A DNA stretch of 64,000 bases from Halapricum desulfuricans (GCF_017094525.1 NZ_CP064788.1:620001-684000), one strand, 5' to 3'. Positions 35,886 through 44,021 are shown, counted from the stretch's first letter. A program made the numbers and translations. The notes: generated by a model not told the origin, from the sequence alone.

Positions 35886-35904
35886 GTTCCCATCGATTGG
35901 GAAC
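35886..35904. promoter_or_regulatory. Inverted repeat upstream of the candidate RiPP pair
   Basis: GTTCCCA (35886-35892) and TGGGAAC (35898-35904) form a 7-5-7 inverted repeat 18 bases upstream of the start at 35868, between divergent genes. Its size and position suit a dimeric regulator, but the regulator is unknown. Confidence 0.4.
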
Positions 35905-36012
35905 AGTCCGGACGCCTTATCGGCTCTATCACGGTTTCCCGGCAATCGTTTCTGGTTGTCGGCCGGGGCCTCGATCGCAAACGGTTTTCGCTCGCTCCGG
36001 GAACCGGGTCGT

Positions 36013-36675
36013 ATGCAGGTCATCGTCAACGCCGCCACGAGCGCCGACGGGAAACTCTCGACGCGCCGACGCGAACAGATCGCGATCAGCGGCGCCGAGG
36101 ACTTCGACCGCGTCGACGCGCTCCGGACCGATAGCGACGCGGTGATGGTCGGCGTCGGGACCGTGCTGGCCGACGATCCGTCGCTGACCGTCGACGACCC
36201 CGATCGGATCGAGGCCCGAACCGACCGCGGGGACCCGCCACAGCCGGCTCGCGTCGTCGCCGACTCGCGGCTTCGGACGCCCGCGGACGCGACCGTCTAC
36301 GACGACAGTGCGGAGACGATCCTGTTAACCAGCGAGGCCGCCGGCGACGACGCCGTCGCTGACGCCCGGGCGCGCGACGCGACTGTCATCGTCGCCGGCG
36401 ACGATCGGGTCGATCTCCCGGCAGCGGTCGGTCGACTCCCGGATCACGGTATCGAGCGGGTGATGGTCGAGGGCGGTGGCGAACTCGTCTTCTCGCTTTT
36501 CGAGGCCGGACTCGTCGACGAACTGTCCGTGTTCGTCGGCTCGCTGGTGATCGGCGGCCGCGATGCGCCGACGCTGGCGGACGGCGACGGCTTCGTCGAG
36601 TCGTTCGTGGATCTGCGACTGGACGAAATCGAACGAATCGATGACGGTGTTCTCCTGCAGTATGCCGTGTCCTGA
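36013..36675 (+). CDS. Diaminohydroxyphosphoribosylaminopyrimidine reductase (archaeal riboflavin pathway)
   Basis: Predicted 220-residue RibD-C/DHFR-like reductase, acting on 2,5-diamino-6-ribosylamino-4(3H)-pyrimidinone 5'-phosphate with NAD(P)H. Characteristic parts are IVNAATSADGKLSTRRRE, VMVGVGTVLADDPSLTV, and ERVMVEGGGELVFSLFEAGLVDEL. No deaminase domain is fused, as expected for archaea where reduction precedes deamination. Start at 36013 by family length. Divergent from the candidate RiPP pair. Confidence 0.85.
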   Translation: MQVIVNAATSADGKLSTRRREQIAISGAEDFDRVDALRTDSDAVMVGVGTVLADDPSLTVDDPDRIEARTDRGDPPQPARVVADSRLRTPADATVYDDSAETILLTSEAAGDDAVADARARDATVIVAGDDRVDLPAAVGRLPDHGIERVMVEGGGELVFSLFEAGLVDELSVFVGSLVIGGRDAPTLADGDGFVESFVDLRLDEIERIDDGVLLQYAVS

Positions 36676-36728
36676 TGGACACGTGTCGGTAGAAGCGGTA
36701 TACGCCGGGGGAACCGCCAAACATATAG

Positions 36729-37118
36729 CAGTCTCGACCTGATAAGCAGATAGTTAGCGCCGGCGGCGTCTACGGGGCGACGCAGGTTGACACCTCCTTC
36801 GCCCAGGGGGACTTCCTCGCCGAGGAGCCGCCCGACTGGACGCAGAACTTGCCCGAACCGTTCGTACCGGGCGAGTACAACGCCAAGGCGAACCTCGAGT
36901 ACGTCAACGAACGCTTCCAGCGCCAGGACGCGCAGGCGAGCGTCCTGATACGCGACGGCGTCGCGGGCGACGGCACGCTCGAGACGATCCACCGGGCCCA
37001 GCGTGCGGTCGCTTCGCTGGAGATCACGCAGCGGCTGTCGAACGGGCAGGCGTCGATACGGACGCCGACAGCAGTGGCGGCGACGCCGGTGCAGCCGCGC
37101 CGGGTGAGTAGCGGCCGC
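36729..37118 (+). pseudogene. Remnant of an RND/MMPL-family transporter
   Basis: An open frame without a start codon reads GGVYGATQVDTSFAQGDFLA, then DWTQNLPEPFVPGEYNAKAN and NERFQRQDAQASVLIRDG. This matches my memory of the first extracellular domain of haloarchaeal RND/MMPL permeases. Codon use is native. The N-terminal helix is missing (stop at 36726-36728), and the rest of the expected ~800-residue protein is absent; the frame runs antisense through the next gene. It is therefore a decayed fragment. Confidence 0.6.
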
Positions 37119-37490
37119 CTACAGATCCGTCTCGCTTTCGAGGTACCACCCGAGGTACCCGCCGATGGCACTCAGACCGACGGTGTAGACGACCGACGCC
37201 AGGATAGCGAAGATCGCAAACACGACGAATATCCCCGCGAACGCACCCGGACCGTCGAAAAACGCCGGGAGGAACGGCAACACACTGCCGAGAAATGCGA
37301 CGACGAACAGGAACGGGATTGCGGCGATCGCTCCGGAGACCGCACCGACTTTGAGCGCCGTCGAGGAGTCTTCCTTCTGCAGGTATCCCGCGACTGCACC
37401 CCCGAGCACCGGCGAGAACGGGATGAAACTCGCGAGGACCGTGACGACCGCACCGACGACCGCGTTCAGGAGGGTATCTCCGTTTCCCAT
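37119..37490 (-). CDS. DUF5518 family membrane protein
   Basis: Predicted 123-residue membrane protein with about four hydrophobic segments, Gly/Ala rich, resembling the haloarchaeal DUF5518 family (early AVVGAVVTVLASFIPFSPVL with GGAVAGYL). Start at 37490 (MGNGDTLLN). Function unknown. Its stop abuts the RND remnant. Confidence 0.7.
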   Translation of the reverse strand: MGNGDTLLNAVVGAVVTVLASFIPFSPVLGGAVAGYLQKEDSSTALKVGAVSGAIAAIPFLFVVAFLGSVLPFLPAFFDGPGAFAGIFVVFAIFAILASVVYTVGLSAIGGYLGWYLESETDL

Positions 37491-37574
37491 ACACGCCACC
37501 TGTCCGACCACTCACATGAACGTTTCGGAGAGCCACGGCGCGAGAGCCCACATCCCTTCGGAGACGGGTCACTG

Positions 37575-37655
37575 ATACGGTCGGTTGTAACGATTTACCG
37601 GTGCGATCGCATAACGGATGCGATCGATCCGGAACAGACTTACAACCGACCGTAT
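37575..37655. repeat. Palindromic intergenic repeat, family I (copy 2)
   Basis: An 81-bp element identical, as reverse complement, to 16635-16715. Arms ATACGGTCGGTTGTAA/TTACAACCGACCGTAT are perfect. The inner stem surrounds ATAACGGAT. Here it lies between divergent genes, unlike the other copies, about 50 bases before the aspartoacylase start. Confidence 0.95.
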
Positions 37656-37707
37656 GAGGCATCCGCAATCGAATCGACTAATACCGTCCGTCCGTCCCTA
37701 TGTTGTA

Positions 37708-38664
37708 ATGACGAGTCTCGGCACGGCGAGTGCGGCCCCGGGCGAGATCGACACGGGGCGGCTGTGGGTCGGCGAGACGCGAGACGGCACCGATATCGGA
37801 CTCCCCGTGGCGGTCGTCAACGGGGCTGAGTCCGGCAAGACGCTGTACGTCCAGGCCGCAAGCGACGGCGACGAACTCAACGGCGTCGGCGTCATACAGC
37901 GGTGGCTCCCGGAGCTCGATCCCGACGCGATCTCGGGGACGATCCTCGTCACCGGGATCGTCAACTACCACGCCTTTCAGGTCGCCGAACACCGCAACCC
38001 GGTCGACGACACGAAGATGAACCGGGTCTATCCCGGCGACGAGGAGGGGACCTCCAGCGAGCGGATCGCCGCGGCGACTTTCGAGGCCGCGACCCGGGCC
38101 GATCTGGCGGTCGACCTCCATCAGGGCTCGACCAGTCGGATGATAAACGAGGTCCGGGTGCGGTGCGGTCGACGCCACCGCCGCCACCAGTCGTGTCTGG
38201 AGCTCGCGAAGGTGTTCGACTGTGGCCACGTCCTCGATCAGAAGGGGCCGGACGGACAGCTCGCCCGCGCCGCGCCGGACGAGGGGGTTCCGACGATCGA
38301 TCCGGAACTCGGCGGCTGTGTCGGCTGGGACGAACAGAGCATCGAGTACGGTCGCCGGGGACTGTGGAACGTCCTGAAATATTACGACTTCGTCGAGGCG
38401 GACGCGGCGCTGTCGACCCAGACACGAGCCGGCGGCTTCGACCAGTACGGCGCTCCGGCCGGCGGGCTCGTGGACTTCGAGTTCGACCTCGGCGAGCGGG
38501 TCGAACGCGGCGAGACGCTCTTCTCCATTACCGACGTATTCGGCCGGGTCAAAGAGACCGTCACGGCCGACTCTGAGGGCATCTTCTGGCGAACTCGCCG
38601 ACTCCCGCAGGTCGCGACCGGCGAGTACGTCTGCTCGGTCGGGACGAACATCGACTCGTACTGA
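37708..38664 (+). CDS. Succinylglutamate desuccinylase/aspartoacylase family protein
   Basis: Predicted 318-residue zinc-dependent deacylase-like protein. Conserved stretches are the early GKTLYVQAASDGDELNG, ILVTGIVNYHAFQVAEHRNP (metal region), DTKMNRVYPGD and LAVDLHQGST with the last zinc His. The C-terminus has the biotinyl/lipoyl-like beta motif FDLGERVERGETLF. Substrate unknown. Start at 37708 chosen because the upstream frame runs through the repeat. A family II repeat starts at its TGA. Confidence 0.8.
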   Translation: MTSLGTASAAPGEIDTGRLWVGETRDGTDIGLPVAVVNGAESGKTLYVQAASDGDELNGVGVIQRWLPELDPDAISGTILVTGIVNYHAFQVAEHRNPVDDTKMNRVYPGDEEGTSSERIAAATFEAATRADLAVDLHQGSTSRMINEVRVRCGRRHRRHQSCLELAKVFDCGHVLDQKGPDGQLARAAPDEGVPTIDPELGGCVGWDEQSIEYGRRGLWNVLKYYDFVEADAALSTQTRAGGFDQYGAPAGGLVDFEFDLGERVERGETLFSITDVFGRVKETVTADSEGIFWRTRRLPQVATGEYVCSVGTNIDSY

Positions 38665-38743
38665 TACTGCCGGCTGTAACAAACTGAAGGAATTCGCCAT
38701 CCCGGGGTGGCGAATATCTTTACGAACGTACAGCCGGCAGTAT
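38664..38743. repeat. Palindromic intergenic repeat, family II variant
   Basis: An 80-bp element with arms ATACTGCCGGCTGTA (38664-38678) and TACAGCCGGCAGTAT (38729-38743), all 15 positions paired, and an inner stem ATTCGCCA/TGGCGAAT. The box AATATCTTTACGAACGTA next to the right arm matches the family II copies even though the arms differ. It starts in the TGA stop of the upstream gene. Confidence 0.85.
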
Positions 38744-38744
38744 G

Positions 38745-38824
38745 ATACTGGTGGCTATACGTTCGTAACGATATCTGGCACGACGGCGTGCCAGATCAGT
38801 TCGAAATGGTATAGCCACCAGTAT
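38745..38824. repeat. Palindromic intergenic repeat, family II (copy 3), in tandem with the previous one
   Basis: An 80-bp element with arms ATACTGGTGGCTATAC/GTATAGCCACCAGTAT and an inner stem ATCTGGCACG/CGTGCCAGAT. One base separates it from the preceding element. Orientation is opposite to the copies at 2518 and 34420. Confidence 0.95.
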
Positions 38825-38904
38825 GATCGGCTCTCCCCCTCCGGCTCGCGATCGCTCCGACGGGGACCGACAGTCTCATTCACCCGCCGCCACCCAGTGC
38901 AGAT

Positions 38905-40653
38905 ATGACCGAGTACTTCGAGGTTCACCACCGCGACGGGGCCGCGCGGGTCGGTGAACTGCGCCTGTCCGAGCCAGTGCGGACGCCGGCGCTCGCCGAC
39001 GATGTCGTCGATGACGCCGGGAGTCAGTGGCCCGAGCGCCGGGAACTGCCCGAGGGCGACCCCAGCAGGGTAACGATCTTGCCCCATCGCGGGTTCCCCA
39101 GCGGTACACCCGAGGAAGTCCAGGAGGCGTTCGCCCCCGAGTATCCCGAACTCGATGCCCCCAGCGGCGTCGTCGTCTCCCGCGAGACGGCAACCGATTT
39201 CGGCTCGGACGTCTACGTCCTCTCGGGCGCACAGGGGATCGTCGGCCACGCCGAGGCGTTCGTCGAGACGATCGTCGCCGTCCGCGAGGCGATTCCGGCC
39301 GACAGCGCGCTCTACCTGCCCGGCGTCGCGACGCCCGCCAACGTCGCCACGCTCGCCTACGCCGGCGTCGATCTCGTCGATACCGACCGCGCTGTCATCA
39401 GGGGAACGCAGGGCAAGTACCTCACGGGCGACGGGGAAGCCTTCCTGGAGGATCTGGCGGAGTTGCCCTGCTCATGTCCGGCCTGCCAGCAACCCGCCGA
39501 GCAGGCCGACCGCGAGGACTGTCTCGAGCACAACGTCAACGCCCTGCAGGCCGAACTCGCCCGCGTCCGCGAGCGGATCCGCGCCGGCCGGCTCCGCGAT
39601 TACCTCGAGGGTCAGGCCCGCCACGAGCAGTGGCTGACCGCCACCTTCCGGCGGCTCGACCAGCAGTACGCCTACCTCGAACAGCGGACGCCGATCGTCC
39701 GCAGGGCCGAGCTGACCGCCGCCAGCGACGACACGCTCCGGCGGGTCGAAATTCAGCGTTTCGCCGAGCGAGTTACCGGGCGCTATCGCAACCGCTTCGA
39801 CGCCCCGCTGGTGCTGGTGCCCTGTTCGGCGCGCAAACCCTACAGCGAGTCGCGGAGCCACGGCCGGTTCCACGACGCCATCCAGTTCCGCGGCCACACC
39901 GTCTCGATGACGTCGCCGATCGGCGTCGTGCCACAGGAACTGGAGCTGACCTATCCCGCCCAGCACTACGACTCGGTCGTGACCGGCCGCTGGAGCGCGA
40001 CCGAGATCGAGTTCGTCGCCGACGTGCTCGAGGCCTACCTCGAGCGCAACGACTACCCCCGACATATCGCCCACCTGCCCGAGGACTACCTGCCGATCGT
40101 CGAGCGCGTCGAGGACCGGCTGGGGATCGACTTCGAGTACACTGTCGCCGAGCACCCGACCGACGCCGACTCGCTGTCGAACCTCGCGAGCACGCTCTCG
40201 GGCGAACCCAAGTACCGCAAGCGCGAGCGCCAGCACAACACGCTCCGGGCGATCGCCGACTACCAGTTCGGTGAGGGCGCGGGTGATGAACTCTTCGAGG
40301 ACCTGCACATCGAGAGCCGCTATCCCAAACTGCGCGCCCACGACGCCGACGGCGAGCAACTGGCGGCGCTGGTCCCCAACTACGGGACGCTGTCGCTGAC
40401 GCTGGCGGGCGCGAAACGCTGGCTCGACAGCGACGTCCCGACCAAGCGCGCCGCGATCGACGATTTCGTCCCGCGCGGGAGCGTCCTCGCGCCGGGCGTC
40501 GTCGACGCCGACGAGGACATCCGCGTCGGCGACGAGGTCGTCTTCGAGGGGCCGAGCGCCGTCTCGGTCGGCCGCGCGGAGATGTCCGGCCCGGAGATGG
40601 CCGAGAGCACCCGCGGGATCGCCAGCGAAGTCCGCCACACCGAAACGCGGTGA
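38905..40653 (+). CDS. arcS: Archaeosine synthase subunit alpha (ArcS)
   Basis: Predicted 582-residue enzyme that helps convert preQ0 to archaeosine at position 15 of archaeal tRNAs. It has a TGT-like N-terminal part, a Cys-rich zinc segment (PCSCPACQQPAEQADREDC), the ArcS signature VPCSARKPYSESRSH near residue 310, and a C-terminal PUA domain (RGSVLAPGVVDADEDIRVGD). Length and domain order fit. No RaSEA partner gene is adjacent. Confidence 0.9.
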   Translation: MTEYFEVHHRDGAARVGELRLSEPVRTPALADDVVDDAGSQWPERRELPEGDPSRVTILPHRGFPSGTPEEVQEAFAPEYPELDAPSGVVVSRETATDFGSDVYVLSGAQGIVGHAEAFVETIVAVREAIPADSALYLPGVATPANVATLAYAGVDLVDTDRAVIRGTQGKYLTGDGEAFLEDLAELPCSCPACQQPAEQADREDCLEHNVNALQAELARVRERIRAGRLRDYLEGQARHEQWLTATFRRLDQQYAYLEQRTPIVRRAELTAASDDTLRRVEIQRFAERVTGRYRNRFDAPLVLVPCSARKPYSESRSHGRFHDAIQFRGHTVSMTSPIGVVPQELELTYPAQHYDSVVTGRWSATEIEFVADVLEAYLERNDYPRHIAHLPEDYLPIVERVEDRLGIDFEYTVAEHPTDADSLSNLASTLSGEPKYRKRERQHNTLRAIADYQFGEGAGDELFEDLHIESRYPKLRAHDADGEQLAALVPNYGTLSLTLAGAKRWLDSDVPTKRAAIDDFVPRGSVLAPGVVDADEDIRVGDEVVFEGPSAVSVGRAEMSGPEMAESTRGIASEVRHTETR

Positions 40654-40672
40654 CAGACTTCCAACGGTCACG

Positions 40673-41059
40673 ATGAGATCACCCGTGGACTCGAATCGCT
40701 CCAGACGACTCGCGATCGTCGCGGCGGTCGCTCTCGCGATCCTCGCGTCGGCGCTCGTCCCGACCGGCGACGCCGTCGCCCGGACCGGCCCGTTCGGACT
40801 GGGGCTGGATCTGTGGCTGCACGCGCTGGCCTATATCGTGCTGGAGACGGCAGTGCTCGCGGCGATCGACAGTGACGCGGAGTCGCCGCTGTCAGGCGGC
40901 GCGGCGTCGGTTCTGGTCGTGACGGCCTACGGTCTGTTCGTCGAAGGACTACAGTTGCTGGTGCCGTACCGTCACGCGAGCGCCGCGGACGCGGTCGCTA
41001 ACGCTCTCGGCGCGACAGTCGCGCTCGCTTGCTGGCTGGCGTACGTCCGGATGCGGTGA
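40673..41059 (+). CDS. VanZ-like membrane protein
   Basis: Predicted 128-residue membrane protein with four hydrophobic segments. The stretches LDLWLHALAYIVLETAVLA and GLFVEGLQLLVPYRHASAADAVANALGA are typical of the VanZ family. Function unknown in archaea. It follows arcS by 19 bp and may share its transcript. Confidence 0.75.
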   Translation: MRSPVDSNRSRRLAIVAAVALAILASALVPTGDAVARTGPFGLGLDLWLHALAYIVLETAVLAAIDSDAESPLSGGAASVLVVTAYGLFVEGLQLLVPYRHASAADAVANALGATVALACWLAYVRMR

Positions 41060-41117
41060 CGCCAGACGGCGTATCGTCGGTCTGTGCTGCATCGACCGCC
41101 CGCTACGCGGTGACCGG

Positions 41118-41147
41118 ACCGGCAAATCGTTACAGTAATCCGTCTCA
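41118..41147. repeat. Fragment of a family I palindromic repeat
   Basis: ACCGGCAAATCGTTACAGTAATCCGTCTCA aligns with the right-hand end of the 16635-16715 element (box ACCGGTAAATCG, then TTACAACCGACCGTATCA) with several substitutions. The left half is gone or unrecognisable. Confidence 0.5.
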
Positions 41148-41172
41148 GTAGTAATCTACTCGACGGAGTAGC

Positions 41173-41277
41173 ATGATCGAGAGCTCGGCTTCGCCGGACG
41201 TAGCGCGGGACCGCCCACGTGCGACTGTCGGAACTGGACCGGGGCAGGAACCGACTGTGAACGGGGCGTCCGACTGA
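41173..41277 (+). CDS. Possible 34-residue upstream ORF overlapping dtdA
   Basis: ATG at 41173 opens a 34-codon frame ending in a TGA that shares its last base with the dtdA ATG (TGATG, 41275-41279). A small inverted repeat CTACTC/GAGTAG (41156-41171) precedes it. It may be a leader or coupling peptide; sequence content gives no family, so it could also be chance. Confidence 0.3.
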   Translation: MIESSASPDVARDRPRATVGTGPGQEPTVNGASD

Positions 41278-42614
41278 TGCTGGGGATCGTCATTTCACGG
41301 GCCGACCGAGCGTCGGTCAACATCGGTGAACAGTTGCTGGCGCTGGCGGACTGGACCGTCGAGACCGACGAGCGACGGCCGGACGCCGACGGCGGCGGTG
41401 ACGTCTACCGACTCGAGGACGTCGAACTCCGGGAGTTCGAGACCAGACACCTCGAACTCGAGGCGGTCGACGCGGTCTTCGACGACCCCGACCTGCTGGT
41501 GTTCGCCTCCAAACACGCCGGCGAGACCGGCAAGCTCCTGACGGCACATCACACTGGCAACTTCGGTCCGGCCGAGTACGGCGGGGAGGACGGCTCGTTC
41601 GCCCGCGCCGCGCCGAACGCCCACGCCGCCGTCGTCAAGGCGCTCGCGCGTCACGCGCCCGGGGACTACGACGCCGGCATGGAGTGCACCCACCACGGCC
41701 CGACCGATATCGACACGCCCTCGATGTTCGTCGAGGTCGGCAGCGCCGAACCGCAGTGGGACGATCCCGACCCGGCACGGGCGGTCGCGAAGGCGATCCT
41801 CGAACTGCGCGGCGTGGCGGCCGACGCGCCCTGGGAAAACGGAGCGCGTCGTCACCTCGTCGGGTTCGGCGGCGGCCACTACGTCCCGCGGTTCGAGCGG
41901 GTCGTCCGCGAGACCGACTGGTCGATCGGCCACATCGGGGCGGACTGGGCGCTGGAGGCGATGGGCGAGCCCGACCCGGACGTGCTCCGGGCGGCCTTCG
42001 AGGCGAGCGGGGCGGCGTACGCGCTGCTCGACGACGACCGGCCGGAACTCGCATCGACGATCGAGTCGCTTGGCTACCGCGTCGTCGGCGAGACGTTCGC
42101 CCGCGAGACGACCGGCGTGCCCCTGTCGACTGTCGAGGGGGTCGAGGACGCGCTCGGCCGGATCGACGAGGGGATCCGACTGGGCGACCCCGCCGCCGAC
42201 CACGAGGGACCGCTCGCCGTCCTCGATCTGCCGGCCGACCTCCTCGAGGAAGTCCAGGGGATCGATCCCGACCGCGCGCGTGCGGCCGTCCGCCGGCGGG
42301 CCGTCGGGTTCGAGACCGTCGAGGGCGGGACGAAACTCGGCGGGCGGGTCGCACTCTCGACGAAAGGAGCACGCTCGTCGATCGTCGACGAGTTCGCCGA
42401 GATTCTCGCGACGAAATACGAGTCCGTCGAGCGAACCGACGACGCCGTCGTCGCACGCGAGCGAGCGTTCGATCCCGAGAAGGCCGCGACGCTCGGCGTT
42501 CCCGAGGGCCCGGCGTTCGGGAAACTGTCGGCCGGCCAGCCTGTCGAAGTCGACGGTCGAACGATCGATCCCGACGTCGTCCACGTCGACCGCGAGCACC
42601 GGTTTCCGTTGTAG
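41277..42614 (+). CDS. dtdA: D-aminoacyl-tRNA deacylase (archaeal DTD2 type)
   Basis: Predicted 445-residue enzyme that removes D-amino acids from mischarged tRNAs. Signature stretches are LLVFASKHAGETGKLLTAHHTGNFG and MECTHHGPTDIDTPSMFVEVGSAE. A haloarchaeal C-terminal extension of about 150 residues follows the catalytic domain. Zinc-dependent activity is known for the family; the His-rich motifs fit. Confidence 0.85.
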   Translation: MLGIVISRADRASVNIGEQLLALADWTVETDERRPDADGGGDVYRLEDVELREFETRHLELEAVDAVFDDPDLLVFASKHAGETGKLLTAHHTGNFGPAEYGGEDGSFARAAPNAHAAVVKALARHAPGDYDAGMECTHHGPTDIDTPSMFVEVGSAEPQWDDPDPARAVAKAILELRGVAADAPWENGARRHLVGFGGGHYVPRFERVVRETDWSIGHIGADWALEAMGEPDPDVLRAAFEASGAAYALLDDDRPELASTIESLGYRVVGETFARETTGVPLSTVEGVEDALGRIDEGIRLGDPAADHEGPLAVLDLPADLLEEVQGIDPDRARAAVRRRAVGFETVEGGTKLGGRVALSTKGARSSIVDEFAEILATKYESVERTDDAVVARERAFDPEKAATLGVPEGPAFGKLSAGQPVEVDGRTIDPDVVHVDREHRFPL

Positions 42615-42760
42615 TCGACCGCCCCACCCTCTGTTTCGTTTCCAGATTCTTGAACGTCGCTTTGCTCCCCTCGAAACGTGTCTCGACGCTGTCTGAATCA
42701 TTTTCCGGGAGTGTAGCGGAGAATACATCGTCAGACGCACGTCAGCCGAGGTGCAAAGAA

Positions 42761-42768
42761 TAATAAAT
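42761..42768 (+). promoter_or_regulatory. TATA-like box for ftsZ1
   Basis: TAATAAAT lies 26-33 bases before the ATG at 42794, selecting that start over the in-frame ATG at 42767. Confidence 0.55.
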
Positions 42769-42793
42769 GTGGCTCTGCAATCCCCCTTTAAAT

Positions 42794-43945
42794 ATGGACT
42801 CGATCATCGACGACGCCATGGAGGAAGCCGAACAGGAGCACCAACAGCCGGCTTCCGACAATGGCACCGAGCAGTCATCCCAGGAGGTTTCGACCTCCGG
42901 GCAGATGACGGACGCGGAACTGGCAGACGTCGTGGAAGACCTCGAAACGAAGATCACCGTCGTCGGGACGGGCGGTGCCGGCGGGAACACCGTCACGCGC
43001 ATGATGGAGGAGGGCATCCACGGGGCGAAACTCGTCGCCGCCAACACGGACGCCCAGCACCTCGCCGACGAGGTCACAGCCGACACGAAGATCCTCATGG
43101 GACGCAAGCGCACCGGCGGTCGAGGCGCGGGTTCGGTCCCGAAGATCGGCGAGGAGGCCGCCCAGGAGAACATCGAGGACATCCAGCAGTCGATCGACGG
43201 CTCGGACATGGTCTTCGTCACCGCCGGTCTCGGCGGCGGCACCGGGACGGGTTCGGCCCCGGTCATCGCCCAGGCCGCCCAGGAGCAGGGCGCGCTGACG
43301 ATCGCGATCGTGACGATCCCGTTCACCGCCGAGGGCGAGCGACGTCGGGCCAACGCCGACGCCGGGCTCGAGCGGCTGCGCGCGGTCTCGGACACCGTCA
43401 TCGTCGTGCCCAACGACCGACTGCTCGATTACGCGCCCAGCATGCCCCTGCAGGACGCGTTCAAGATCTGTGACCGCGTGCTGATGCGCTCGGTCAAGGG
43501 TATGACCGAATTGATCACCAAGCCCGGCCTGGTCAACGTCGACTTCGCCGACGTCCGTACGATCATGGAGAACGGCGGCGTCGCGATGATCGGACTCGGT
43601 GAGTCCGACAGCGAGAACAAGGCCCAGGATTCGATCCGCTCGGCGCTGCGTTCGCCGCTGCTCGACGTCGAGTTCGACGGTGCGAACTCCGCGCTGGTCA
43701 ACGTCGTCGGCGGCCCGGACATGTCCATCGAGGAGGCCGAGGGCGTCGTCGAGGAGATCTACGACCGGATCGACCCCGACGCCCGCATCATCTGGGGCGC
43801 GTCGGTCGATCAGGACCACGACGGCAAGATGGAGACGATGATCGTCGTCACGGGCGTCGAGAGCCCGCAGATCTACGGCCAGAGCGAAGCCGAACAGGAG
43901 AAAGCCGCCCAGCAACTCGGCGACGACATCGACTACGTCGAGTAA
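42794..43945 (+). CDS. ftsZ1: Cell division protein FtsZ1
   Basis: Predicted 383-residue tubulin-like GTPase. The GTP-binding signature [12 protein letters not shown] is present, with [20 protein letters not shown] at the first nucleotide strand and the T7-loop-type [15 protein letters not shown]. The N-terminal acidic tail begins [13 protein letters not shown], which together with the C-terminal [11 protein letters not shown] is typical of FtsZ1 rather than FtsZ2. In Haloferax FtsZ1 organises the division ring and shape. No ftsZ2 or sepF is in this window. Confidence 0.9.
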   Translation: MDSIIDDAMEEAEQEHQQPASDNGTEQSSQEVSTSGQMTDAELADVVEDLETKITVVGTGGAGGNTVTRMMEEGIHGAKLVAANTDAQHLADEVTADTKILMGRKRTGGRGAGSVPKIGEEAAQENIEDIQQSIDGSDMVFVTAGLGGGTGTGSAPVIAQAAQEQGALTIAIVTIPFTAEGERRRANADAGLERLRAVSDTVIVVPNDRLLDYAPSMPLQDAFKICDRVLMRSVKGMTELITKPGLVNVDFADVRTIMENGGVAMIGLGESDSENKAQDSIRSALRSPLLDVEFDGANSALVNVVGGPDMSIEEAEGVVEEIYDRIDPDARIIWGASVDQDHDGKMETMIVVTGVESPQIYGQSEAEQEKAAQQLGDDIDYVE

Positions 43946-44021
43946 CGGCTCTCGCTCTTCCGACTGTTTCTGTCGGCGTGTATCGCCACGATACTTGTAC
44001 CGGGCGGTCGTATCCCGCCGC

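Noticed and set aside
36849-37829. Long plus-strand frame of 326 codons
   Set aside because: Only its first part has protein-like content (the RND remnant); the remainder is antisense to the DUF5518 gene and passes through a palindromic repeat.
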